In this document: piece by piece, positions 1-7,635 of the stretch
How the letters are laid out: the number at the start of each line of letters is the position of its first letter
Position numbering within the stretch: the first letter of the stretch is position 1
Source: an uncultured Oscillospiraceae bacterium
Lineage (GTDB): Bacteria > Bacillota > Clostridia > Oscillospirales > Oscillospiraceae
Length of the DNA stretch: 64,000 nt
Direction of reading: 5' to 3'
NCBI GenBank assembly: GCA_934589525.1
Contig: CAKTOB010000014.1
Span: 1 to 64,000, forward strand
Notes under the pieces: generated by a model
What the model was told of the DNA's origin: nothing
Databases searched by the model: none
What the model saw: only the letters and a program-made list of their open reading frames with translations
Translations under genes and position numbers: made by a program

Positions 1-1656
1 CTGAGCCGTGACGATAATATGGACAGCGAGTCCAACAGCATCCAAAATCAGAGGAAGATACTCCAAAAGGCCGCCAAGGACAAAGGGTACACCGACACGG
101 TTTTCTTTGTAGACGATGGCATCACGGGAACGACCATGAAGCGTCCCGGTTTTCAGAAAATGCTGACCGCAATCGAGGCCGGGTATATCTCGGCGGTGTT
201 TGTCAAAGACCTGTCCCGGCTGGGGCGCAACTACATTGAGGTCGGCAAACTGACGGAAGAATTTTTCCCGCTTCACGATATACGGCTGGTGGCTGTTTCC
301 GATGGCGTGGACAGCGATGAAGGCGAGGACGATTTCACCCCGTTCAAAAATATTATGAACGAGTATTATGCGAAAGACATTTCCAAGAAGCGCCGGATCG
401 TGAACAAGATGAAAGGAAACGCAGGCGTTCCGCTTTCTCCGCCGCCCTACGGTTATATCAAAAACCCGGACGATCCCCGCTTTTGGGTGGTAGAGCCGGA
501 AGCTGCCGAGGTAGTGCGCCGGATCTACCGCATGGCGCTGGAGGGGTACGGGCTGGCGGAAATTGCCGCCCGTCTTGCCGCCGATGGCGTGGTCAATCCC
601 ACCTACTACTGGCGCAGCCGTGGAACAAGCCGGGGCGGATCGAAAAGCACCGTAGAGCCTACCAAATGGGGACACACCACCGTCAAGAAGATCCTCACCT
701 TGCAGGAATACTGCGGCGATGTCATCAACTTCAAAAGCTACTCCAAGTCCTACAAGATGAAAAAGCGGATTGAGAACCCGGAAGAGAACCGGGCGATCTT
801 CCTCAATGTCCATGAAGCCATCATTGACCGCCAGACTTGGGAAAAGGTGCAGGCGCTCCAAAAAGGGACGCGCCGCAAAAAGCCCACGGTCACGCAGGAG
901 CCCAGCGTATTCTCCGGCCTGCTGAAATGCCCGGAGTGCGGCGGCAACCTCAATTTCCACTTCAACCAGAACAACCACGACATCAAGTTTTTCAGTTGTC
1001 AAAATCATAACTCCGGCTATCGCAAGTGCAGCAAGACGCACTATATCCGGCTGGACTTCTTAGAGCAAGTCGTTTTGTACGAGGTCAAGCGGCTGGCCTG
1101 CTTCGCCAGCGAATACGAAAATGACTTTATCAAGGCCATGATCGGACGCTCGGCAAAGGTAGCGGAAAACACCGCGCTCCGCAAGCAGCGGGAGCTGGAC
1201 GCTCTGACCGCCCGTGACCGGGAGCTGGATATGCTCTTTGAACGGCTCTATGAGGACAATGTAGCGGGAAAAATCGACGATGCCCGGTTTTCCAAAATGT
1301 CCAAACGCTACGAACAGGAGCAGAGTGAAAACGCAAAGAAAATCAAGGCTCTGCGGCTGGAGCTGAAAAAGGACGAGAGCAAGCGCATGGACATTGACGA
1401 TTTTCTTGAAACGGTACGGCGGTACACGGATGCGACCACCATTACAAAGCGTATGGTCGCGGAGCTGATCGACCACATTGAGGTGTACCACGCTGAAAAG
1501 CAGGACGGCGTTACCAACCAGCGCGTCGTTATTCACTATAACTGCATCGGTGCCTTTGATGTGCCGGATCGCCGGAAGATCCCGGAGGCCGACATTATCA
1601 TGGAAACAAGAAAAGGCGTAGCACTCAGCTACGCCCCGGAACAGGTTGCGGTATAG
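1..1656 (+). CDS. Large serine recombinase (5' end outside window)
   Basis: Site-specific DNA recombinase of the large serine family, which integrates and excises mobile elements. The frame is open from base 1. The first codons read L-S-R-D-D, the usual end of the YxRLSRDD motif, so the catalytic Ser is probably the codon at 4-6 and only a few N-terminal residues are missing. The resolvase catalytic domain contains VDDGITGTT and KDLSRLGRNY. A recombinase domain follows, then a zinc ribbon (CPECGGN, later cysteines before KTHYIRLD), a coiled-coil stretch, and a C-terminal DUF4368-like part (IDHIEVYHAEKQ). It lies directly upstream of a resolvase-like gene and a tRNA-Pro, as expected at the end of an integrative element. 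Family assignment is firm; the identity of the element is not known. Confidence 0.93.
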   Translation: MSRDDNMDSESNSIQNQRKILQKAAKDKGYTDTVFFVDDGITGTTMKRPGFQKMLTAIEAGYISAVFVKDLSRLGRNYIEVGKLTEEFFPLHDIRLVAVSDGVDSDEGEDDFTPFKNIMNEYYAKDISKKRRIVNKMKGNAGVPLSPPPYGYIKNPDDPRFWVVEPEAAEVVRRIYRMALEGYGLAEIAARLAADGVVNPTYYWRSRGTSRGGSKSTVEPTKWGHTTVKKILTLQEYCGDVINFKSYSKSYKMKKRIENPEENRAIFLNVHEAIIDRQTWEKVQALQKGTRRKKPTVTQEPSVFSGLLKCPECGGNLNFHFNQNNHDIKFFSCQNHNSGYRKCSKTHYIRLDFLEQVVLYEVKRLACFASEYENDFIKAMIGRSAKVAENTALRKQRELDALTARDRELDMLFERLYEDNVAGKIDDARFSKMSKRYEQEQSENAKKIKALRLELKKDESKRMDIDDFLETVRRYTDATTITKRMVAELIDHIEVYHAEKQDGVTNQRVVIHYNCIGAFDVPDRRKIPEADIIMETRKGVALSYAPEQVAV

Positions 1657-1669
1657 GAGGTACGACACG

Positions 1670-2020
1670 ATGAAAGCCTATTTCTATTGCCGCGTCGCTC
1701 ACGATGATAGCTTTTCTTTGGAACGGCAGGCCGAGGAGCTTCGCCGCTATGCGAAACAAGCCGGGTACACCATCGTTGGTGCTGCCGCCGAGCATGGCTC
1801 TGGAATGACCCTTGACCGTCCGGCTCTGCAAGAAGTGATGGAGGCCGTTCTTGCCGGAAAGGTGGATGTGGTGCTGATAAGCAGCCTTGACCGTATAGGG
1901 CGGGACTGGGGCATGACAAAGCAGTACATCGCCCTGCTGACCGAGCATAAGGTCAAGCTGCTGTGCGTGCGGGAACGGATGATGATCGACAGCTCCAGCT
2001 TTTCACCATTCTTCACATAA
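1670..2020 (+). CDS. Small resolvase-like protein without the canonical catalytic serine
   Basis: About 116 residues resembling only the N-terminal catalytic domain of serine resolvases. The start at 1670 is chosen because AGGAGG (1655-1660) precedes it by nine bases; the upstream in-frame ATG at 1646 has no such site. The motif that should read YxRVSxxD is YCRVAHDD, so Ala replaces the nucleophilic Ser. SSLDRIGRDW still matches the conserved DRxGR region. No DNA-binding C-terminal domain is present. The last residues (SSSFSPFFT) run into the terminator of the neighbouring tRNA, so the 3' end may be cut at the element-chromosome junction. It could be an accessory factor of the adjacent recombinase or a decayed gene. 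Confidence 0.7.
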   Translation: MKAYFYCRVAHDDSFSLERQAEELRRYAKQAGYTIVGAAAEHGSGMTLDRPALQEVMEAVLAGKVDVVLISSLDRIGRDWGMTKQYIALLTEHKVKLLCVRERMMIDSSSFSPFFT

Positions 2021-2071
2021 AAAAGCAGAGTGTCCATTACAGGATACTCAGATCCTATAAGGACACTCTGC
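2019..2071 (-). terminator. Intrinsic terminator of tRNA-Pro
   Basis: GCAGAGTGTCC (2025-2035) pairs with GGACACTCTGC (2061-2071). On the minus strand the hairpin is followed by six Ts (top-strand A run 2019-2024), so it terminates the minus-strand tRNA transcript. Confidence 0.8.
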
Positions 2072-2072
2072 A

Positions 2073-2148
2073 TGGTCCGAGTGACAGGATTCGAACCTGC
2101 GGCATCCTGCTCCCAAAGCAGGCGCGCTACCAGCTGCGCTACACCCGG
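2073..2148 (-). tRNA. tRNA-Pro (TGG)
   Basis: Minus-strand cloverleaf. Acceptor CCGGGTG pairs with CACTCGG (one G-T pair). The anticodon stem CCTGC/GCAGG encloses loop TTTGGGA, giving anticodon TGG. The T arm contains GGTTCGAATCC. The CCA end is encoded (top-strand TGG 2073-2075). It sits beside the serine recombinases, a common position for integrated elements. Confidence 0.95.
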
Positions 2149-2159
2149 ATAACGGATGT

Positions 2160-2188
2160 ATTATACAGGAAGATCCGGGAAAAAGCAA
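2160..2188 (-). promoter_or_regulatory. Promoter of tRNA-Pro
   Basis: Minus strand TTGCTT (2188-2183), 17-base spacer, TATAAT (2165-2160), ending about 12 bases before the tRNA. Confidence 0.65.
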
Positions 2189-2218
2189 TAGAAAATTTTC
2201 TGGAGCGGGGAAGGGGGC

Positions 2219-2247
2219 TTGACAGAATCACCGGGGCGTGGTAGAAT
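2219..2247 (+). promoter_or_regulatory. Sigma-70-type promoter for queT
   Basis: TTGACA (2219-2224), 17-base spacer, TAGAAT (2242-2247). It drives a leader of about 170 bases before queT. Confidence 0.75.
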
Positions 2248-2263
2248 ACAGCCGCAATTTCAT

Positions 2264-2303
2264 AGGACAGTTCGTAACCATCCTGTCGGTAAATAAAACT
2301 AGG
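2264..2303 (+). promoter_or_regulatory. preQ1 riboswitch (candidate)
   Basis: GACAG (2266-2270) and CTGTC (2283-2287) form a stem around loop TTCGTAACCATC. The tail AAATAAAACTAGG follows. The loop (TTCG..AACC) and A-rich tail ending AAAACTAGG resemble preQ1 aptamers, with loop CC available to pair with tail GG as a pseudoknot. The gene behind it is a queuosine-precursor transporter, the expected target. Class I or the class III type reported from Ruminococcaceae queT leaders cannot be separated by eye. Confidence 0.6.
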
Positions 2304-2344
2304 ACTTTTAAATGTGTGGGTTTTTCGCATGTTTTTCTTTGGAT

Positions 2345-2377
2345 GGGCGCAGGTTTTGCGTCCGTTTTGTTTTTTTG
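2345..2377 (+). terminator. Leader terminator 1 (attenuator candidate)
   Basis: GGGCGC (2345-2350) can pair with GCGTCC (2358-2363, one G-T pair), followed by a T-rich run. It lies between the preQ1-like aptamer and queT, so it may be a ligand-controlled terminator. Confidence 0.5.
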
Positions 2378-2380
2378 CTG

Positions 2381-2407
2381 TGGGTGGAATTGTCCGCCCA
2401 TTTTTTG
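2381..2407 (+). terminator. Leader terminator 2 (attenuator candidate)
   Basis: TGGGTGG (2381-2387) pairs with CCGCCCA (2394-2400), followed by TTTTTTG. It sits immediately before the queT ribosome-binding site (AAGGAG, 2412-2417). Unless a regulator opens it, transcription should stop before queT. Confidence 0.65.
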
Positions 2408-2424
2408 TTCTAAGGAGAATCGTC

Positions 2425-2937
2425 ATGTCCAAAACCCGTTATTTGACCCAGGCGGCTGTGATCGCCGCCATGTATGCCGCTCTGACCCATATGCAGAATC
2501 TGCTGCTGCCCGGAAGCACCACCTGGGCCATTCAGATGCGGCTGAGTGAAGCCATGATGGTGCTGGCGTTTTTTACGCCTGCGGCCATTCCGGGGCTGAG
2601 CCTGGGGTGCCTGCTGTTTAATCTGACCTATGCCGGGACCTTGCCCCTTGATCCCGTGGTGGGAACTCTGGCCACACTGCTGGCAGGGGCTGCCATGTGG
2701 TGGCTTCGGAATGTGAAGGTCTGCAAGCTGCCCCTGCTGGGGCTTCTGATGCCGGCTGTCACCAATGCGGTGCTGGTGGGCTGGGAGCTGACGGTGTACA
2801 TTGGGGAAATGTCCTTCCTCATGAACGCTTTGTACGTCGCCCTGGGAGAGCTGGCGGTGCTTCTGGTGGTGGGCACGGCCCTTTATGGCGCCATCTGCGG
2901 CCGGAATCTGGACAAGAAACTGCTTGCCGCCTGCTAA
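2425..2937 (+). CDS. queT: QueT family queuosine precursor transporter
   Basis: Membrane protein of about 170 residues matching the QueT (DUF988) family, the proposed substrate-binding component for uptake of preQ1 or related precursors, probably with a shared energy-coupling module that is not in this window. The protein is almost wholly hydrophobic with several helices (AAVIAAMYAAL, MVLAFFTPAAIPG, ELAVLLVVGTALYG). The conserved N-terminal region includes LPGSTTWAIQMRLSE. The start at 2425 follows AAGGAG; a longer frame from 2314 would translate the regulatory leader and is rejected. Single gene, controlled by the upstream leader. Confidence 0.88.
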   Translation: MSKTRYLTQAAVIAAMYAALTHMQNLLLPGSTTWAIQMRLSEAMMVLAFFTPAAIPGLSLGCLLFNLTYAGTLPLDPVVGTLATLLAGAAMWWLRNVKVCKLPLLGLLMPAVTNAVLVGWELTVYIGEMSFLMNALYVALGELAVLLVVGTALYGAICGRNLDKKLLAAC

Positions 2938-2948
2938 AAGCTTCAAAA

Positions 2949-2980
2949 GTCGGGAACAAAACAAAGGTTCCCGGCTTTTT
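2949..2980 (+). terminator. Terminator of queT
   Basis: GTCGGGAAC (2949-2957) pairs with GTTCCCGGC (2967-2975), followed by TTTTT. Confidence 0.88.
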
Positions 2981-3070
2981 CTACATCAATTTACAAGTAA
3001 AAAAATATCGAATTGTCAAGATTCACATGGTTTTTTTGCTTTTTTTGGAAATTCTGTTGTATCTGCTTCC

Positions 3071-3100
3071 TTGACGGCAGCGGGGACAACGTGGTATAAT
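3071..3100 (+). promoter_or_regulatory. Promoter of the purine operon
   Basis: TTGACG (3071-3076), 18-base spacer, TATAAT (3095-3100). Transcription would begin just before the ZTP aptamer. Confidence 0.75.
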
Positions 3101-3117
3101 TGGGGCATCCAATAAGA

Positions 3118-3187
3118 ACCCTTATGACTGACGGATCAGTGGAGCACCACATGGAGTAAGGGAAGATTTTTTGCCGACCGTCTGGGC
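3118..3187 (+). promoter_or_regulatory. ZTP (pfl) riboswitch
   Basis: CCCTTA (3119-3124) pairs with TAAGGG (3157-3162) to enclose the first helical domain. The 3' domain GCCGACCGTCTGGGC (3173-3187) matches the conserved pfl signature closely. GACGG (3130-3134) and CCGTC (3178-3182) form the expected five-pair pseudoknot. Known members sense ZTP/ZMP, the purine intermediate that builds up when 10-formyl-tetrahydrofolate is short, and switch on purine and folate genes. The T-rich stretch before purE (near 3225-3240) may be the expression platform, but its terminator is not clearly resolved. Confidence 0.87.
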
Positions 3188-3251
3188 TTGCTTGCGTTCC
3201 TGTATGTTAGGAGGGTGAGTGGGCCTTTTGTGCTTTTTTAAGGAGGTTTAT

Positions 3252-3746
3252 ATGAAAAAAGTTGGAATTATCATGGGAAGTGACAGTGATCTCCCAATTT
3301 TGCGGAAGACGATGGACACGCTGAAAGACTTGGGCATTCCCTTTGAGACCCATATTTTTTCTGCCCATCGCACGCCCCTGGAGGCTCGGGATTTTGCCCT
3401 GAGCGCCCGGGAACAGGGGTTTGGGGCACTGATCGCTGCGGCGGGCATGGCTGCCCATCTGGCGGGCGCCATTGCGGCCAACACCACGTTGCCTGTCATC
3501 GGCATTCCCTGCAAGGGGCCGGTGCTGGACGGCATGGATGCGCTGCTGTCTACGGTCCAGATGCCCTCCGGCATTCCTGTTGCCACGGTGGCCATTAATG
3601 GCGGTGTCAATGCAGCCCTGCTGGCGGCCCAGATTTTGGCGGTTTCCGATGAGGCGCTGGCTCAAAAGCTGGATGCCAAGCGGGCAGCGGATGCCAGAAA
3701 AGTCCTTGAAAAAGACGCGGCTTTGCAGCAAGAGCTGAAAGCATAA
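3252..3746 (+). CDS. purE: N5-carboxyaminoimidazole ribonucleotide mutase PurE
   Basis: First gene of the purine operon. It converts N5-CAIR to CAIR in de novo purine synthesis. It is 164 residues, typical for class I PurE. Motifs include GIIMGSDSDLP at the N terminus (substrate-binding SDS), SAHRTP, and AAAGMAAHLAGAIAANTTLPVIGIP in the centre. ATG 3252 follows AGGAGG (3241-3246). It is 14 bases upstream of the purF-like gene and downstream of the ZTP riboswitch. No purK is seen next to it. Confidence 0.97.
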   Translation: MKKVGIIMGSDSDLPILRKTMDTLKDLGIPFETHIFSAHRTPLEARDFALSAREQGFGALIAAAGMAAHLAGAIAANTTLPVIGIPCKGPVLDGMDALLSTVQMPSGIPVATVAINGGVNAALLAAQILAVSDEALAQKLDAKRAADARKVLEKDAALQQELKA

Positions 3747-3760
3747 TAAGGAGGAGTTCC

Positions 3761-5185
3761 ATGGGCGGTTTCTTTGGCGCGGTCTCCAAGCGGGACTGCA
3801 TTTTAGACGTATTCTTCGGCACCGACTACCATTCCCACCTGGGCACCCGCCGGGGCGGTATGGCAGCCTACGATCCCCAGCTGGGACTCCAGCGGGAAAT
3901 TCACAATATTGAAAATTCTCCCTTCCGTACCAAATTTGACGGCATTCTGAACGATATGAAGGGTACCAGCGCCATCGGCTGTATTTCCGATACCGACCCC
4001 CAGCCTCTGCTGATCCGGTCCAACCTGGGTACCTACGCCATTTGCACCATCGGCATCATCAACAACGCGGAGGCTCTGTTTTCCCAGTATCTGTCCTTCA
4101 GCGGCGGCCACTTTGAGGCCATGTCCGGGGGCAGAGTGAACTCCAACGAGTTGATTTCCGCTTTGATCGACCAGAAAAGCTCCTTTGCGGAAGGGATTCG
4201 TTTTGCCCAGGACATGATCGAGGGCACGGCCTCCATTTTGATTTTGAAGGACGACGGCCACCTGATCGCCGCCCGGGACAAGCTGGGCAGAATCCCCATC
4301 ATCCTTGAAAGGAATGAAGACGGCTTCTGTGTGACCTTTGAGGACTACGCCGGTGAAAAGCTGGGCTACGAATTTTACCGGGAGCTGGGCCCCGGGGAAG
4401 TGGTGGAGCTGACGGCGGAGGAAGAGACCGTTCTGCTGGAGCCCCGGAAAAAGAAAAAGATCTGCGCCTTCCTGTGGTCCTACTACGGCTACCCCACCTC
4501 CTGCTACGAAGGCAAAAACGTGGAGGTCATGCGCTACCGCAACGGCCGCATTATGGCCAAGGCGGACAAGGAAAACGGCATCGCCCAGGACATTGACTAT
4601 GTAGGCGGCGTGCCGGACTCCGGTACCCCCCACGCCATCGGCTACGCCAACGAAAGCGGCGTGCCCTTTGCCCGGCCCTTCATTAAATATACCCCCACCT
4701 GGCCCAGAAGCTTCATGCCCTCCAACCAGTCGGAGCGGAACATGGTGGCCAAAATGAAGCAGATTCCGGTGGACGAGCTGATAAGAGACAAGAAGCTGCT
4801 GTTTGTGGACGACTCCATTGTCCGGGGCACCCAGCTGCGGGAGACCGTAGACTTCCTCTATGAGCACGGCGCCAAGGATGTCCACATCCGCTCCGCCTGT
4901 CCTCCCATTCTCTACGCCTGTAAATTCCTGAACTTCTCCCGGTCCAACAACGAAAACGACCTGATCGCCCGGGCCACCATCCTGGAGCTGGAAGGGGAGG
5001 AGGGCTTCAAGTATTTGGATGAGTACAGAGACGGCACCACCGAGCGGGGCAAGAAGCTCCGCCAGACCATCTGCGAAAAGCTCCATTTTTCCACTTTGGA
5101 ATACCAGACCCTGGAGGGCATCCTGGAAGCCATCGATCTTCCGGAATGCGACGTATGTACCTACTGCTGGAACGGCAAGGAATAA
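3761..5185 (+). CDS. PurF-like amidophosphoribosyltransferase without N-terminal Cys
   Basis: Predicted to make 5-phosphoribosylamine from PRPP, the first purine step. The C-terminal phosphoribosyltransferase half is intact, with the PRPP loop LLFVDDSIVRGTQL and family features SGTPHAIGYA and PTWPRSFMPS. The N-terminal half follows the class II glutamine amidotransferase fold, but the protein begins MGGFFGAVSK. The nucleophilic Cys that is residue 1 after Met removal in classical PurF (CGIxG) is absent. The usual HRGQ and NGN segments read TRRGGM and IGIINN. Length (474) is normal and the frame is undamaged. It may use free ammonia, rely on another glutaminase, or have an altered role. ATG 3761 follows AAGGAGGAG. 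Confidence 0.88.
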   Translation: MGGFFGAVSKRDCILDVFFGTDYHSHLGTRRGGMAAYDPQLGLQREIHNIENSPFRTKFDGILNDMKGTSAIGCISDTDPQPLLIRSNLGTYAICTIGIINNAEALFSQYLSFSGGHFEAMSGGRVNSNELISALIDQKSSFAEGIRFAQDMIEGTASILILKDDGHLIAARDKLGRIPIILERNEDGFCVTFEDYAGEKLGYEFYRELGPGEVVELTAEEETVLLEPRKKKKICAFLWSYYGYPTSCYEGKNVEVMRYRNGRIMAKADKENGIAQDIDYVGGVPDSGTPHAIGYANESGVPFARPFIKYTPTWPRSFMPSNQSERNMVAKMKQIPVDELIRDKKLLFVDDSIVRGTQLRETVDFLYEHGAKDVHIRSACPPILYACKFLNFSRSNNENDLIARATILELEGEEGFKYLDEYRDGTTERGKKLRQTICEKLHFSTLEYQTLEGILEAIDLPECDVCTYCWNGKE

Positions 5186-5248
5186 CCGGCAGGAAAGCCG
5201 CCTGAACCATCATCACCATATCCCCAACAATAATAAAGGAGATTACTT

Positions 5249-6298
5249 ATGGAACACAAAAATTCTCAGTCTGCCAGCTACGCCGCTGCCGGTGTGGACA
5301 TTACCGCCGGTTACAAGGCCGTGGAACTTATGAAGAAGCATGTGGCCCGCACCCGGAATGAGGGCTGCCTGGATGACGTGGGCGGCTTCGGCGGCTGCTT
5401 CGGTCTGCCGGTTGCAGGCATGGAGGAGCCGGTGCTGGTCTCCGGCACCGACGGCGTGGGCACCAAGCTGCGCATTGCCCAGCTGCTTGACAAGCATGAC
5501 ACCATCGGCATTGACTGTGTTGCCATGTGCGTCAACGATGTGATCTGCTGCGGCGCCAGACCTTTGTTCTTCCTGGATTACATCGCCTGCGGCAAAAACG
5601 TGCCGGAGCGCATTGCGGAGATCGTGGGCGGCGTGGCCGAGGGCTGCGTCCAGTCCGGCTCCGCTCTCATTGGCGGCGAGACTGCCGAGCATCCCGGCAT
5701 GATGCCTGTGGACGACTACGATCTGGCGGGCTTCAGCGTGGGCATTGTGGATAAGAAGAAGATCATTGACAATACCCGGATGAAGGTGGGCGACAAGGTC
5801 ATCGCCCTGGCCTCCACCGGTGTGCACTCCAACGGCTTCAGCCTGGTGCGGAAGGTCTTTGATGTGGAAAACAATCCCGCCCTCAAAGAGCCCTGCGAGG
5901 CTCTGGGCGGCAAGTCCGTGCTGGAAACCCTGCTGACCCCCACCCGAATTTACGTCAAGAGCATTCTGGCGCTGCTGGAGCAGGTGGATGTGAAGGGAAT
6001 CAGCCACATTACCGGCGGCGGCTTCTATGAGAACATTCCCCGCAGCATCCCCCAGGGCCTGTGCGCAAAGATCGACAGAAGCGCCGTCCGGGTGCTGCCC
6101 ATCTTTGACCTCATCGCCAAGACCGGCAACATTCCCGAGCGGGATATGTTCAATACCTTCAATATGGGCGTTGGCATGAGCGTGGTGGTTCCCGCCGACC
6201 AGGTGGAGCGCGCTTTGGAAATCCTGAACGGCCACGGCGAGACCGCCTATGTCATCGGCTCCATTGTGGAGAACGAGGAAAAGGTGATTTTGGAATGA
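5249..6298 (+). CDS. purM: Phosphoribosylformylglycinamidine cyclo-ligase PurM
   Basis: AIR synthetase, converting FGAM to AIR with ATP. It is 349 residues, standard length. Family motifs seen are [12 protein letters not shown] at the N terminus, [22 protein letters not shown] (a conserved metal/phosphate region), [12 protein letters not shown] and [16 protein letters not shown] 5249 follows AAAGGAG. Its stop overlaps the purN start in an ATGA tetranucleotide, indicating translational coupling. About 60 bases separate it from the purF-like gene. Confidence 0.97.
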   Translation: MEHKNSQSASYAAAGVDITAGYKAVELMKKHVARTRNEGCLDDVGGFGGCFGLPVAGMEEPVLVSGTDGVGTKLRIAQLLDKHDTIGIDCVAMCVNDVICCGARPLFFLDYIACGKNVPERIAEIVGGVAEGCVQSGSALIGGETAEHPGMMPVDDYDLAGFSVGIVDKKKIIDNTRMKVGDKVIALASTGVHSNGFSLVRKVFDVENNPALKEPCEALGGKSVLETLLTPTRIYVKSILALLEQVDVKGISHITGGGFYENIPRSIPQGLCAKIDRSAVRVLPIFDLIAKTGNIPERDMFNTFNMGVGMSVVVPADQVERALEILNGHGETAYVIGSIVENEEKVILE

Positions 6299-6897
6299 AA
6301 ACCAAAATTGCGGTGCTGGTCTCCGGCGGCGGCACCAATTTGCAGGCCCTGCTGGATGCCCAGCAGCGGCGGGAGCTGGTCAGCGGCGAAATTGCCCTGG
6401 TGGTCTCCAACAACGCCAAGGCCTACGCTTTAGAGCGGGCTCAAAAGGCGGGTATTCCCACCAAGGTGCTGCTTAAAAAGGAGCTGGGAGGCCAGGAGGG
6501 CTTTGAACAGGCCCTGTGCAAAACTCTGGAAGAGGCGGGCATCGGGCTCATCGTGCTGGCGGGCTTTATGAGCATTCTGACAGAACACTTTACCGCCCGG
6601 TATCCCCGCCGCATCATCAATGTCCATCCCTCCCTGATCCCCTCTTTCTGCGGGGCGGGCTTCTATGGGCTCAAGGTCCATGAGGCGGCCCTTCAGAAGG
6701 GCGTGCGGGTCACGGGAGCCACCATCCATTTTGTCAACGAGATTCCCGATGGGGGAGAGATCATTGCCCAGAAGGCGGTGGAGGTCCTCCCCGGCGACAC
6801 CCCGGAAGTGTTACAGCGCCGGGTCATGGAGCAGGCCGAGTGGGTGCTGCTTCCCCGGGCGGTGGAGCAGGTGTCGGCATACATTCAGAATTTATAA
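6295..6897 (+). CDS. purN: Phosphoribosylglycinamide formyltransferase PurN
   Basis: Transfers a formyl group from 10-formyl-THF to GAR. It is 200 residues, normal for the family. The N terminus carries [17 protein letters not shown]; the catalytic Asn/His region is [17 protein letters not shown]; the late active-site segment is [17 protein letters not shown] with the conserved Asp. It starts inside the purM stop (ATGA at 6295-6298). Because it consumes formyl-folate, it fits control by the ZTP riboswitch. Confidence 0.96.
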   Translation: MKTKIAVLVSGGGTNLQALLDAQQRRELVSGEIALVVSNNAKAYALERAQKAGIPTKVLLKKELGGQEGFEQALCKTLEEAGIGLIVLAGFMSILTEHFTARYPRRIINVHPSLIPSFCGAGFYGLKVHEAALQKGVRVTGATIHFVNEIPDGGEIIAQKAVEVLPGDTPEVLQRRVMEQAEWVLLPRAVEQVSAYIQNL

Positions 6898-6909
6898 GGG
6901 GGAGCACAG

Positions 6910-7623
6910 ATGAACGTCTACGAAATCGGCAATATGAAGGAAAAACTGGCCTCCAATGTTTACCCCGGCCGGGGCATCGTCCTGGGACTGACCCCGGACG
7001 GCAAGGAAGCCGTGGCAGCCTACTTTATCATGGGCCGCAGCGTCAACAGCCGGAACCGGGTCTTTGCCCTGGAGCCTGACGGCATCCGGACGGAGGCCTA
7101 CGATCCCAGCAAGATGGAAGACCCCAGCCTGATTATTTACCACCCCGTCCGCCAGCTGGGCCGGGCGCTGATCGTGACCAACGGCGACCAGACCGACACC
7201 ATCCGGGACTTCCTGGAAAAGGGAAAGACCATGGAGGAGGCCCTGGGCACCCGGAAATTCGAGCACGACGGCCCCAACTGGACCCCCCGGATCTCCGGCC
7301 TTTTAAGCCCCGACGGCAGCTACAAAATGTCCATTCTGAAAGCCGCCGACCAGGCCGGCACCGCCTGCAACCGCTTTACCTATGACTATGAGCCCATCTC
7401 CGGCCTGGGCCACTTCCTGCACACCTATGTGTGCGACGGAAACCCGGTGATCCCCACCTTCCAGGGGGAGCCGGAGCGGGTGGAGATCCCCCAGGATATG
7501 GACGCCTTTGTGGAAACCCTGTGGGAAAATCTGAACGAGGACAATAAAATCTCCTTGTTCGTCCGCTATACCGATTTGGAAACCGGCAAGTACCGCCAGA
7601 AGGTCATCAACCGCTACGAATAA
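6910..7623 (+). CDS. purO: PurO-type IMP cyclohydrolase
   Basis: Predicted to close FAICAR to IMP, the last purine step. It is 237 residues and matches the archaeal-type IMP cyclohydrolase family, unrelated to the MGS-like domain of bifunctional PurH. Recognisable features are the start region NVYPGRGIVLG, YFIMGRSVNSRNRVF, DPSLIIYHPVR and NGDQTDTI. Its neighbour purH lacks an IMP cyclohydrolase domain, so this gene supplies the missing activity. ATG 6910 lies after AAGGGGGAG, 12 bases from the purN stop. Confidence 0.88.
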   Translation: MNVYEIGNMKEKLASNVYPGRGIVLGLTPDGKEAVAAYFIMGRSVNSRNRVFALEPDGIRTEAYDPSKMEDPSLIIYHPVRQLGRALIVTNGDQTDTIRDFLEKGKTMEEALGTRKFEHDGPNWTPRISGLLSPDGSYKMSILKAADQAGTACNRFTYDYEPISGLGHFLHTYVCDGNPVIPTFQGEPERVEIPQDMDAFVETLWENLNEDNKISLFVRYTDLETGKYRQKVINRYE

Positions 7624-7635
7624 GGGGAGAGAGAT

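Noticed and set aside
2314..2424. Longer N terminus for QueT
   Set aside because: Would translate the leader and both terminator hairpins; the start at 2425 has its own ribosome-binding site.
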